Assembly: GCA_050258815.1 (NCBI GenBank)
Contig: JBLMZM010000290.1
Span: 1-64,000 of the forward strand
Reading direction: 5' to 3'
Source of the DNA: JAAXKN01 sp050258815
GTDB taxonomy: Bacteria; Bacteroidota; Ignavibacteria; Ignavibacteriales; SURF-24
DNA length: 64,000 nt
Position numbers and translations under genes: made by a program. Position 1 is the stretch's first letter, and every line of letters starts with the position of its first letter. The notes below the pieces were generated by a model. That model had not been told where the DNA came from. It made no database searches and saw only the letters and a program-made list of their open reading frames with translations. Shown here in pieces: positions 1 through 8,241 of this stretch.

Positions 1-230
1 GAATTACTGTCTTGCATGCGTATTTTAGATTCAGCTTTCTGCCAGCTTGTCATTCTGCTTTCCTGAATAATTATTATAACTGCACAGGTATATACCTCAG
101 CTATTCCCAGGATGCTTTCAGAAAAGTCCGGTTTTAAGATTGGAAGTAATTAGTGTGATGTTTGATGCCGTACTGGCCATGGAACAGAATAACAAGAGCC
201 TGGTTTTGAATGGTTAAGGTTTAAAATAAC
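1..230. other. Left edge, no confident gene
   Basis: A plus-strand frame is open from base 1 and stops at 64-66 (21 codons); it could be the tail of a gene lying to the left. A second short plus-strand frame ends at about 217. Neither shows a recognisable motif. The terminator-like hairpin just downstream (232-274) suggests that some plus-strand transcript ends here, but the gene itself is outside the window or not recognisable. Confidence 0.3.
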
Positions 231-231
231 A

Positions 232-274
232 AAGCTTCAAAACAGCGCAAATACGTCATTTTGAAGCTTTTTTT
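232..274. terminator. Intrinsic terminator, probably bidirectional
   Basis: An 11-base perfect inverted repeat (232-242 with 259-269, AAGCTTCAAAA/TTTTGAAGCTT) is followed on the plus strand by a run of T (268-274). Read on the minus strand it lies directly after the tRNA-Ser 3' end, so it may also end that transcript. Confidence 0.6.
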
Positions 275-277
275 GAG

Positions 278-367
278 CGGAGAGACCGGGATTCGAACCC
301 GGGGTAGAGTTTTACACCCTACGACGGTTTAGCAAACCGTTGGTTTCAGCCACTCACCCATCTCTCC
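278..367 (-). tRNA. tRNA-Ser (anticodon GCT)
   Basis: The minus strand folds as a class II tRNA of 90 nt. The 7-bp acceptor stem is GGAGAGA/TCTCTCC with discriminator G. The anticodon arm ACGGT-TTGCTAA-ACCGT gives anticodon GCT, which reads AGC/AGU. The variable arm is long and the T arm CCGGG-TTCGAAT-CCCGG is standard. The 3' CCA is not encoded. A long variable arm plus GCT identifies serine. Confidence 0.93.
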
Positions 368-493
368 GGGTCATAGCTGAATTATCAATAATTGAGTATC
401 TAATATACTCATAACTAAGCAAAAATAAAACAAAAAATTCTTTTCCAGGTTTATATTTTTTCTTAATTCATATCTTAATCCGGCTGGCCGGAT

Positions 494-1636
494 TTAATCG
501 TTCATTGTCAGTTCCATATGCCCCTTGCTGCCAAAGAATTCCTGCAGATCCTGCAAGTGGAATGGAACGTGTGAGGCTACATTTATCAAAATAATGATAG
601 TCCTGTGATTTTTCAGTGAACGTACTATATATGAACGGTAACCGTTCCACCACCCGCCATGATACACAATGTTTTCTCTTTCATTTATACGCCAGCCAAA
701 TCCGTAATTATGATCTTCCCTCAGCTTTTTGAATGCAGGCTTGAATGCTTCTTCCAATGCCGGTTTACCAACCAGCCGGCCCTTATACAGCGCATAATCC
801 CACCTGAGAAGGTCCTCAACCGTGGAATAAACCCCCTTATCTCCAACAACACCATCCTGATAATTTAGACCTGCTTCCCTTCTGTTGGGAAAATGGCCCA
901 GGGCAATGTTTTTGGCCGGGAAATTATCCGGGTGATATACAAAAGTGCTTTCCATTCCAAGGGGCTTGAAAATCTGCGTTTCCATGAATTTATAAAAAGG
1001 CATCCCCGAAACTTTCTCAACAATTGAGGCCAGAATAGCGTAACCGGTATTACTGTAAAAATATGTGAGCCCCGGTTTAAAGTACTCCTTAGGCTGATTT
1101 TTCTCAAGAATTTCAATTACATCACTGTTCGCCATCTGTTTCTTTTTATCAGGCCAGTATTCGTCTGCAAAATACATATAGTTTGGCAGCCCGGAGCTGT
1201 GGGTAAGCAGTTCTCTGATAGTAACATTCTGATATGGAAATGACGGGAAGAACTTTCTGATACTATCACTGTAAGCGATCAGTCCCCTTTCCTTCAAAAG
1301 CATTATTGCAAAAGCAGTAAATTGCTTGGAAACTGAAGCAAGCTGAAAGACGGAGTTCGTCGAAAGCGGCGCTTTGGTTCTGAAATCAGAATATCCAAAT
1401 GCCTTCTCAAAAATAATTTTCCCTTCATCAGCAAAAAGGACCACACCGTTAAATGTTCCATTCTTATAACAATGTTCAAAATATGAATCGATCTTTTCTG
1501 TTGCGGGAGTATTTATTTTTTCAAATTTTACTTTTTCGTATACAACTGGCTGACTGGCAGCTTCTTTTTTCTCATTCCTGCATGAAGTTAAAAACAACAG
1601 GATCGCTGATAAAACATAAATGCTAATCTTTTTCAA
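494..1636 (-). CDS. Serine hydrolase lipoprotein, beta-lactamase/PBP4* fold
   Basis: 380 residues. The N-terminus is a lipoprotein signal (KK, hydrophobic core, lipobox LTSC with Cys19), so the enzyme is probably anchored in the envelope. The class C beta-lactamase-type motifs are present in order: SxxK as S101-V-S-K104, YxN as Y193-S-N195, and HGG at 325-327 in place of the KTG box. This set is typical of the beta-lactamase/D-aminopeptidase/esterase superfamily, whose members often act on peptides or esters rather than antibiotics; the substrate cannot be read from sequence. The start codon appears to be TTG, preceded at some distance by AAGG. It is monocistronic, facing the tRNA gene. Confidence 0.85.
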   Translation of the reverse strand: MKKISIYVLSAILLFLTSCRNEKKEAASQPVVYEKVKFEKINTPATEKIDSYFEHCYKNGTFNGVVLFADEGKIIFEKAFGYSDFRTKAPLSTNSVFQLASVSKQFTAFAIMLLKERGLIAYSDSIRKFFPSFPYQNVTIRELLTHSSGLPNYMYFADEYWPDKKKQMANSDVIEILEKNQPKEYFKPGLTYFYSNTGYAILASIVEKVSGMPFYKFMETQIFKPLGMESTFVYHPDNFPAKNIALGHFPNRREAGLNYQDGVVGDKGVYSTVEDLLRWDYALYKGRLVGKPALEEAFKPAFKKLREDHNYGFGWRINERENIVYHGGWWNGYRSYIVRSLKNHRTIIILINVASHVPFHLQDLQEFFGSKGHMELTMND

Positions 1637-1828
1637 AACTTTCTTACCTTAAAAAAATATAGGCGCAAAGTTAAAAAAAAGATTCATTAAATGCAGTAAA
1701 TTATTTTTATCAGTGACATTGATTTGAATAATATTTTTCCCGGTGCTGGTGGATAGCATAATCTGGTCATTTACTAGACATGGATGGTAACGTGAGCAGA
1801 AAATTTCATGGAAAGCGGTATCTGTATA

Positions 1829-1853
1829 TAAAAATGCTGAAAAGTATTTCAGC
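1829..1853 (-). terminator. Putative terminator of the 1890-2282 gene
   Basis: A 7-bp perfect stem (GCTGAAA/TTTCAGC, 1836-1842 with 1847-1853) with a 4-nt loop is followed on the minus strand by ATTTTT. It lies 36 nt after the stop of the upstream minus-strand gene. The stem is short, so confidence is moderate. Confidence 0.4.
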
Positions 1854-1889
1854 GGAGAAACCGACCTGTAATGGAATTATTTTCCCCCT

Positions 1890-2282
1890 TTATTCCTGGT
1901 TAAAATTTATCTGATGAACGACGGCAGTAAGTTTGTGTTCTGAAAGCATTCTGTCAACTTTTACTAGCATTCCGCTTGGTACAACTATGTGAAATACTTT
2001 GTTGTTTTTCTCGGCGTAGGCAGAAAACAGTTTCCATTTCTTTGCTGTCTGTATGTCATCAAGTGTATCTTCTGTTTCAACGTCAAAAATATATCCCTCC
2101 CCCTTCCTGTCTGCAATCAGGTCAGGAATAAAGTATTCTCCGGATTCCGGTTTGTATATCTTCTCCGGTAAAGGAATGCCAGGAAGATTCGCAGTAATAT
2201 TAAAGAAACCTTGTGCTCTCATATATTCCATTACGCTTTCAATCATAGAATCGTGGACTGATGTTTCCCTGGAAATTGCCAT
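1890..2282 (-). CDS. Small PD-(D/E)XK nuclease-fold-like protein
   Basis: 130 residues, no signal peptide or membrane segment. I do not recognise a named family. The centre carries P53-D54, then after a turn a strand reading YIFDVETED (D67, E69), followed by a helix and a second hydrophobic strand (FHIVVP). This spacing resembles the PD-(D/E)XK core, with the usual lysine replaced by glutamate, so it could be a catalytically altered nuclease fold or a structural relative. The start is well supported: GGAGG lies 6 nt before ATG. It is followed by its own hairpin, so it is probably transcribed alone. Confidence 0.45.
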   Translation of the reverse strand: MAISRETSVHDSMIESVMEYMRAQGFFNITANLPGIPLPEKIYKPESGEYFIPDLIADRKGEGYIFDVETEDTLDDIQTAKKWKLFSAYAEKNNKVFHIVVPSGMLVKVDRMLSEHKLTAVVHQINFNQE

Positions 2283-2364
2283 GACAAACCTCCATTTAAA
2301 TCTGAATTAATTCGTGTAATTCAAATAATAATTTCCCCCAAATGTCATGTAAACTTAGAATATC

Positions 2365-2733
2365 CTATTTTCTCTTAAGCAGCCCTAAAAAAAGCAGTCC
2401 CAAAGCAAATCCTGCAGCTAAGAATCCTGCATACTTCCTGCTGTCCTCAATGGGTATAAACTCAGTATGTTTCTCCGTAATCTCCAATACTCCCACAGGT
2501 ATCACAACAATACCGCCTCCGCCTCCGCCTCCGCCGCCTTCGTTCTTTTTATCGTCGGATTCCTCTGCTCCTTTTCTCTTCTTTCCGCTGCCCGCACCGA
2601 AACCGAATCTTATCTTTGCCACCGGAACAACCGTTCTGTTTACACCAATGATGGGCTCACCATATATCTTTTTTACAGTAGCACTATCATTAAGGTTTTC
2701 AGAAATTGTATGGATATAATCCTGTACGCTCAT
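2365..2733 (-). CDS. GerW/YtfJ family protein
   Basis: 122 residues from the chosen ATG, which has GAGG 8 nt upstream; the frame stays open to a GTG 36 nt earlier, but that has no ribosome site. The features are those of the GerW (sporulation protein YtfJ) family: an N-terminal helix, a central strand region with GxPI-type motif (YGEPIIGVNRTVVPVAK), a Gly-rich segment, and VIPVGVLEI. Members occur widely in non-spore-formers with unknown function. Here the Gly-rich linker contains nine consecutive glycines after an acidic/basic stretch, and a C-terminal hydrophobic helix (GFLAAGFALGLLFLGLL) with a KRK end suggests a membrane anchor. Confidence 0.7.
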   Translation of the reverse strand: MSVQDYIHTISENLNDSATVKKIYGEPIIGVNRTVVPVAKIRFGFGAGSGKKRKGAEESDDKKNEGGGGGGGGGIVVIPVGVLEITEKHTEFIPIEDSRKYAGFLAAGFALGLLFLGLLKRK

Positions 2734-2906
2734 TGCTGTTACCTCATTATTAGTTCGGCTGAAGACCACAATAATATATACTCCGCTTTACACAGTATCG
2801 GATTTCCTATACTGGCAAGGGTAACTGAAGATAACTTAAATTATTTATTGACTATTGTCAAGGGTGTGAGAAATGTGAAAATCGTAATCTGAAAATCAAC
2901 AACACC

Positions 2907-2934
2907 TTCCGGTTCCTCTAAAGAGGAACCGGAA
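2907..2934. repeat. Perfect 12-bp inverted repeat after glgP
   Basis: TTCCGGTTCCTC (2907-2918) and GAGGAACCGGAA (2923-2934) form a perfect 12-bp stem with a 4-nt loop. It sits 49 nt past the glgP stop on the minus strand. It has no T run on either side, so it may be a U-less terminator or an mRNA 3'-end stabiliser. Confidence 0.55.
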
Positions 2935-2982
2935 ATGTATAATTGCAAATCTGGGATTTGCTGATTACCAAGCCCAATACTA

Positions 2983-5550
2983 TCAGGCCCAGCTGATAAC
3001 CCCCAGGTCAAGGGGATTATTCAGTAAGGGATGTTTGGGTAATATCCTGGCAGTAAAACCATACTGGCCGCTCTGCTGGCAAATTATTGCCCCCTTATAT
3101 ATGCAAACTTCAGACCTGGATTTTGATTTTTCAACCTGCATAGTAGTAAAAGTATTTGCATGTGCAATATTCTGCCTGTCTACAGAGCCATAATATACCT
3201 GTACTTCAACGTCGTCCGGACTCAATGCTCCCAGGAAGACCTCAGCCTTTACTGTAAATTCAGAACCGACCTTAACATCTGTAGATGTGCCTTCATATGA
3301 AAGGTTGACAAATTTTACCTGATTCCAGTTGTCTTTAACCTTCTTCTTCCATTCATTCAGGGTTTTCACCTGCTGGCAGTTATTTTTCATCAGAGCCTTT
3401 CTGTTTTCAAAAGCTCTGTTGTAAAACTTCACAAAATACTGTTCAACCATTCTGTTAGTATTGAAAACAGGACCGAGTTTTTTCATGGATGATTTCATCT
3501 TGCTGATCCACAGGCGCGGCAGCTTATCTGAGGAACGGTTGTAGAACAAAGGTACTATATCAGTTTCCAGTGTATCATACAGCTGGCGTGATTCCACCTC
3601 ATTCTGATAATCGATATCCAGGTACTCCTCTCCATTCCCAATTTTCCAACCAACTTCAGAATCATACCCTTCATCCCACCATCCGTCCAGTACACTGAAG
3701 TTCAGGCCGCCGTTTGCAATTACCTTCATTCCGGAAGTGCCGCTGGCCTCCAGTGGCCTGCGCGGGTTATTCAGCCAGATATCACAACCTTCTACCATAT
3801 AACGGGCAACATTCATGTCATAATTTTCAAGAAAGACTATTTTTTTTCTGAATTGTTCCTCTTTTGCTATCTGTACAATCTCCTGGATCAGCTTCTTACC
3901 CTCCTCATCTTTAGGATGAGCCTTGCCGGCAATTATAAGCTGTACAGGATGAAGCGGATTATTCAGAATATTTGCCAGTCTGTCCAGATCCGTAAAAATG
4001 AGATTAGCCCTTTTATATGTGGCGAATCTTCTTGCAAAACCAATTGTCAAAGCCCCCGGATCCAGCACCTCATTAGCAGCTGAAATTTCACTGTGTGATC
4101 CTCCGCGTGCAAGTACCTGTTTTCTTAATCTGCTCCTTGCAAATGCCACCAGACGCTCGCGCCTTCTCTCGTGTGTACGCCACAGTTCCACATCTGGAAT
4201 TTTGTCTATGCGTTCCCAGATGCTCTGATCCTCGGGTTTTTGGATAAATTTTTCCCCAAGATAGCGGTAGAGCAATTCTTCCATGTCTTTCGAGATATGG
4301 CTGCGTGTATGTACACCGTTTGTAATGTAATCAATCGGAATTTCATCAAATGGGACACCCTTAAATCCCGAGACCCACATTTTTTTGGAAACTTCGCCAT
4401 GAAGCTTACTTACACCATTGACATAACCTGACGTATTCATGGCCAAATGCGCCATATTAAAGTTTAGAAGAGGTGAATCCTTATCCAGGGTTCCAAGTCT
4501 GTAAAATTCCTTATCCGATATTTTCAACTCGTTTCTGTAATAATTGCCAAAATATTTTTCAATTAAATCATTTGAAAATACGTCGATTCCAGCCGGTACA
4601 GGAGTATGAGTAGTGAAGATGTTTGAGTAATAGCCCAGTTCTTTTGCCTCAGAAAAACTCAATCCATCAGTATTCATTATGTGTCTGATCCTTTCCAGTG
4701 ATAGGAAAGCCGAATGTCCCTCGTTCATATGGCAAACCTGCGGCTTTATCCCTAAGGTATACAGAGCCATTAAGCCGCCGATTCCTAGCAATATTTCCTG
4801 CTGGATCCTGGTTTCCGAATTTCCGCCATAGAGAGTTCTGGTAATTTTCCTGTCCTCGTCATTATTTTCAGGAACATTGGTGTCGAGCAGATAAAGAGGG
4901 ATTCTGCCAACATCTATTCTCCAAATCTGGAAATAGACCAGTCTGTGAGGGAAATTAAGGTGGAGTTTAATGGGGTTTTGTTTTTCATCCAGCATCAAAG
5001 TCATGGGCAGATTATAAAAATCATTTATTTCATAACGTTCCTGCTGCCACCCATCAGAGGTAAGATACTGCTGGAAATATCCCTCTTTATAGAGAAGCCC
5101 AATTCCCACCAGTGGTAATCCCAGTTCACTTGCAGATTTAAGATGATCGCCCGCCAATATTCCTAACCCGCCAGAATATATCTGAAGGCACTCAGTCAGG
5201 CCAAATTCTGCTGAGAAATATGCAATATAGGGCTTCCCATTGCCCTTAAAGTTTTTCTGAAACCAGGTTGGTGAAGACAGGTATGATTTCAGCTGATCAT
5301 ACGCTCTGTTCATATGTGCTATAAAACCATCATCATTGGCAGCTTCCGTTAATCTATCCTGACTGATTTTCCCGAGCATCATAACAGGGTTGTGACTAGT
5401 AGATTCCCAAAGTTCCCTTTCCAGTCTTCTAAAAAGTTCAAATGAGTCCTGGTTCCAGGTCCAGTAAAGGTTGTAAGCCAACTCTCTCAGGCGCTCCAGA
5501 TTCTGTGGAAGTGAAGGAATGACATTAAAAGTGCCAATAAAATTTGCCAT
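2983..5550 (-). CDS. glgP: Alpha-glucan (glycogen) phosphorylase
   Basis: 855 residues, the usual size for the short GT35 phosphorylases with an N-terminal DUF3417 region. The enzyme releases glucose-1-phosphate from glycogen or maltodextrin using pyridoxal phosphate, in the cytoplasm. Visible marks are the N-terminal NLYWTWNQD segment, the HMNEGHSAF segment, and the cofactor motif EASGTSGMK with K609 as the lysine expected to bind PLP, followed by NGGLNFSVLDGWW. The start has GGAG 7 nt upstream of ATG. It lies downstream of the stator-like pair, separated by 259 bp with overlapping inverted repeats, so it probably has its own promoter. Confidence 0.95.
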   Translation of the reverse strand: MANFIGTFNVIPSLPQNLERLRELAYNLYWTWNQDSFELFRRLERELWESTSHNPVMMLGKISQDRLTEAANDDGFIAHMNRAYDQLKSYLSSPTWFQKNFKGNGKPYIAYFSAEFGLTECLQIYSGGLGILAGDHLKSASELGLPLVGIGLLYKEGYFQQYLTSDGWQQERYEINDFYNLPMTLMLDEKQNPIKLHLNFPHRLVYFQIWRIDVGRIPLYLLDTNVPENNDEDRKITRTLYGGNSETRIQQEILLGIGGLMALYTLGIKPQVCHMNEGHSAFLSLERIRHIMNTDGLSFSEAKELGYYSNIFTTHTPVPAGIDVFSNDLIEKYFGNYYRNELKISDKEFYRLGTLDKDSPLLNFNMAHLAMNTSGYVNGVSKLHGEVSKKMWVSGFKGVPFDEIPIDYITNGVHTRSHISKDMEELLYRYLGEKFIQKPEDQSIWERIDKIPDVELWRTHERRRERLVAFARSRLRKQVLARGGSHSEISAANEVLDPGALTIGFARRFATYKRANLIFTDLDRLANILNNPLHPVQLIIAGKAHPKDEEGKKLIQEIVQIAKEEQFRKKIVFLENYDMNVARYMVEGCDIWLNNPRRPLEASGTSGMKVIANGGLNFSVLDGWWDEGYDSEVGWKIGNGEEYLDIDYQNEVESRQLYDTLETDIVPLFYNRSSDKLPRLWISKMKSSMKKLGPVFNTNRMVEQYFVKFYNRAFENRKALMKNNCQQVKTLNEWKKKVKDNWNQVKFVNLSYEGTSTDVKVGSEFTVKAEVFLGALSPDDVEVQVYYGSVDRQNIAHANTFTTMQVEKSKSRSEVCIYKGAIICQQSGQYGFTARILPKHPLLNNPLDLGVISWA

Positions 5551-5736
5551 TTATTTCTCCATAACTATTAATCAATCTTAATCTGATATTATGTATTAAA
5601 TTTATTTTAAAATCCAGACTATAATATAGTCAAAATCTGATTTCTATGGAAATTTCATCATTGTGAAAAAAAATGACGTTGAATAATGGGAGACAACCGG
5701 AATGAAGTAGTGCCCTTTTACCTGCCAGCTTCTAAA

Positions 5737-5784
5737 TTTTCCCGGTCAGAATAGTTTTGTATACTACTGACCGGGAAAACTATT
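5737..5784. repeat. Two overlapping, mutually exclusive inverted repeats
   Basis: A perfect 13-bp repeat pairs 5737-5749 (TTTTCCCGGTCAG) with 5767-5779. A second perfect 9-bp repeat pairs 5750-5758 (AATAGTTTT) with 5776-5784. The right arms share 5776-5779, so both hairpins cannot form fully together. The site is 26 nt after the stop of the 5810-6778 gene on the minus strand. It may be a terminator without a U tract, or a switch-like element ahead of glgP. Confidence 0.5.
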
Positions 5785-5809
5785 TAATAATTTAGGTTAA
5801 CCAGCAGGG

Positions 5810-6778
5810 TTATCTTTGAAAAGAGGTGAAATAAAATGAATCCCCAACCTGTACTTTTGACTTTGTAATTTTGTCCACAGCTACGAAAAAGAAGTTCAGT
5901 TTGTAACGGCCATCACCTTCGCGCAAAGGCCTGTTCTTGTCCATCCATTCATCAAATCTTTGCTCATTCGGTGCAAGCCTTAACGACACATTGTAGATAA
6001 GGTTGCCCTTTGTATCCTTAAAAGGCCCCGATACACTAACAGGTCCACTGTAAGCTATATTCAGGTCCTCTGGTCTTACACTATTAATAGTAACCTTAAA
6101 AACAGTAGTCTTCTGAAGATCCTGGACGTAAATGTCGGAGCCGTTCATTTTTGTAGTGGCACTCTCAATTTTAATTTCCGGAGGTCTCTTTGGCATAACG
6201 TCAATTTTTTGCTCCCGGTTGCCAAATTTTACCAGCACCTGTTTTTGGTTTGTAAGATCAAACTTTTTCTGTTCGCCCGGACCGATGCTTGCAATAATAC
6301 TGCCTGATGAAGCATCGACTATCTGTACGGGTATATTACCGCTGTTTTTCGCCATATTCCACGTATTCTGAATAAAATTCTGACCTTCTGCAAGGGGTGA
6401 ATTTACAGGTATCATATCTCTGGAATCATCTTTTACAACCAGTTTTTCGGCTGCTTTCACTTCTGCCGGAGGTGGTGTTTCCTTTACCTTCTTCGATAAT
6501 GTTGCTACATTCTGGCTGAGAGATTCAACTTTTTTCTTAAGAACCGCATTTTCGTTAATCACATTTGAGGTCACTTTTACGTCGAATGTGGCGCCAATTG
6601 CGCTCAGAGAATCGATAACAGTAACCAGTGAATCCCTAACGCTTCTTTTAATCGCATCATCCTTTGAAATTACCTCCCCTAAATCCAGGCCCGCTCCCTT
6701 GATGGCCAACACGGTAATCACAAAGATATATAACACCTGATATATTACGAATTTGCTATCCCTGTTCTTTTTTACCAT
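5810..6778 (-). CDS. Single-pass periplasmic protein, GldM/ExbD-like partner (putative)
   Basis: 322 residues. A short charged N-terminus is followed by one membrane helix (residues 10-31, containing K27 and ending GAGLD), then a predicted periplasmic part: helix with heptad-like pattern (about 55-105), a Pro/charged linker, and two beta-rich domains to the C-terminus. This layout and the helix sequence style (YxxLYIFVITVLAIK) resemble the N-terminus of GldM/PorM, the force-transmitting subunit of the type IX secretion motor, though the protein is shorter than GldM (about 510). It lies 11 nt after a polytopic gene, in the gldL-gldM order. The assignment rests on architecture and context, not on a recognised signature. 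Confidence 0.45.
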   Translation of the reverse strand: MVKKNRDSKFVIYQVLYIFVITVLAIKGAGLDLGEVISKDDAIKRSVRDSLVTVIDSLSAIGATFDVKVTSNVINENAVLKKKVESLSQNVATLSKKVKETPPPAEVKAAEKLVVKDDSRDMIPVNSPLAEGQNFIQNTWNMAKNSGNIPVQIVDASSGSIIASIGPGEQKKFDLTNQKQVLVKFGNREQKIDVMPKRPPEIKIESATTKMNGSDIYVQDLQKTTVFKVTINSVRPEDLNIAYSGPVSVSGPFKDTKGNLIYNVSLRLAPNEQRFDEWMDKNRPLREGDGRYKLNFFFVAVDKITKSKVQVGDSFYFTSFQR

Positions 6779-6789
6779 TTGGTTACCTT

Positions 6790-7788
6790 TTACTTTTTAA
6801 TGACGATGGATTCAAGGCTGCGCAATGCCTGCAGAGTCTTCTCATCTTTCAGTGCATTTGATGCGTTGGCAATGCTGTCGGCAAGCATTTTGAATTCATT
6901 TACTTTCTGGTTATTCAGGGATTGGAGATTATTAATTTTTTCCAGTATCTGGTATGTATTGTTAAAATTAGCCTGCATCTGCATGCTCAGTTCAGCAGTA
7001 CGAATGAGAACCTCTTCATATTGCCTCAGGTCATCTACGGACATGTATTCGGATATTGCCGCGCTATTCATCCCGTTCTTTTCACTTAACTGCTTTATTA
7101 CCATCTGGAAATGCTCTATCTGTGTCTGAGCATAATATCTGTCCTTTATTTCATTTGCCTTGTTAATAATGTGCTGAAACTCCACACTGAGCTCATCAAG
7201 TACAGGTTCGAACAACTTGCCAAGAGCAAGAATGATAAGGGCTTTTATTTCGAATGGAACTGATAATCCCAGAAATACCTCGGGTCCCAGTTTTATACTG
7301 ATAAGCAGAATTGCGGCTCCAATAAGGGGTAATGCAGTGGCGATTCCATCAATTGTGCTGATGGAAGAACCAATTATTCTGTCAATTATATCGTTTGAAG
7401 TGGATTCTTTTACTTCCCTTCTTAATTCTCCATAAGCCTTATAGGCAAATAGAACAAAAATTAAATAAGCCAGAACCGGCATCCACCAGAAACTGATTGA
7501 ATGAAATGTCTGGTTTATTGGTGACCAGCTGGGAAATAGTCCCTTGGCAATGTTCATGGTAACGTTGCCAAGCAATGGCACATAGGCTATATCAAGGAAA
7601 AACGACAGGATTAATGCAAAAAGCGAGAACATGATATGCTTCGTTACCATGGTAAATTTTATGTCTTTTAGCCTGGATTCCTTAAAACTATCTATTTCCC
7701 TTTCCAATCCATTGGATTTAAATATGTAATTATACTTACCCTCAATTACCTGTTCATTTTTTTCATCAATAACATTCATCTGTTTCAT
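6790..7788 (-). CDS. Polytopic membrane protein, MotA/TolQ/GldL-like (putative)
   Basis: 332 residues from an ATG with GGAG 7 nt upstream; a TTG 12 nt earlier overlaps that ribosome site and is unlikely. Hydrophobic segments lie at about 47-74, 100-116, 144-166 and 177-195, with a charged cytoplasmic loop between the second and third and a long helical C-terminal half (about 200-332). This is the MotA topology. The third segment, containing IDGIATALPLIGAAILL, recalls the TolQ/ExbB/MotA channel helix. Membrane-embedded charges are D147, E180, K182 and K191. With the single-pass protein downstream it would form a stator-like pair. No family signature is certain. Confidence 0.45.
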   Translation of the reverse strand: MKQMNVIDEKNEQVIEGKYNYIFKSNGLEREIDSFKESRLKDIKFTMVTKHIMFSLFALILSFFLDIAYVPLLGNVTMNIAKGLFPSWSPINQTFHSISFWWMPVLAYLIFVLFAYKAYGELRREVKESTSNDIIDRIIGSSISTIDGIATALPLIGAAILLISIKLGPEVFLGLSVPFEIKALIILALGKLFEPVLDELSVEFQHIINKANEIKDRYYAQTQIEHFQMVIKQLSEKNGMNSAAISEYMSVDDLRQYEEVLIRTAELSMQMQANFNNTYQILEKINNLQSLNNQKVNEFKMLADSIANASNALKDEKTLQALRSLESIVIKK

Positions 7789-7800
7789 CAGTTGCTCCAA

Positions 7801-8241
7801 AATTTAAAAATTTCCCATAGCTAGTTAACATTATTTTGCACATAGAGGTTCATTTTGCCGGTCCAGGCCCTGGAAAAGAGTTCAGGTGATCCAGTCAATG
7901 AGGATCATGCCTGTTATTTAATTTTAATCTAAATCTGCCTCTTATTCTGTGACGTACGACAAAATAAATTATAATGTCCCAATCCGTATTACCATTATTA
8001 AATACCGGGTGCCGGTAACCGGTATTTAATATCCCGGATTGCGCGTTGTTTTGTCTCACTCCCAGCCTTTTTATACTCAGTCGCTTTTTCCCAGTAAGAT
8101 ATTATCAGGAAAGGTTTTATAAGAAAAAAAATCGGATTAAGGAGAAATTGCATTATATAGTTTATTTATATTTTGTTTATATTTGTGCTATTAAAGTTTG
8201 GCAAGAACAATCATTAATGATGAACTAATAATAGGCCATAA
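7801..8241. other. Divergent intergenic region
   Basis: A 441-bp gap between the minus-strand stator-like operon and the plus-strand hybrid sensor. It holds the inverted repeat described separately (7997-8030) and a TATATTTG sequence (8178-8185) that fits the Bacteroidota -7 consensus TAnnTTTG, about 57 nt before the sensor ATG; a matching -33 TTTG at the right distance is not obvious. A frame starting at a TTG after AAGGAG (8149-8229, 26 codons) is probably chance. Confidence 0.4.
7997..8030. promoter_or_regulatory. Perfect 12-bp inverted repeat, operator or RNA hairpin
   Basis: ATTAAATACCGG (7997-8008) and CCGGTATTTAAT (8019-8030) are perfect complements around a 10-nt loop that itself contains CCGGTAA. 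There is no T run on either strand, which argues against a simple terminator. Its place between two divergent genes suits a regulator binding site, but a structured 5' leader is also possible. Confidence 0.45.

Noticed and set aside
2342..2892. Plus-strand frames with a Pro-rich run
   Set aside because: Reverse reading of the Gly run in the GerW-like gene; not a gene.
7801..8000. Riboswitch in the divergent gap
   Set aside because: No conserved riboswitch core (for example the cobalamin box or TPP motifs) could be seen.
8046..8228. Small plus-strand frame before the hybrid sensor
   Set aside because: Low-complexity, AT-rich and hydrophobic by composition; most likely promoter DNA. An internal TTG after AAGGAG is possible but unsupported.
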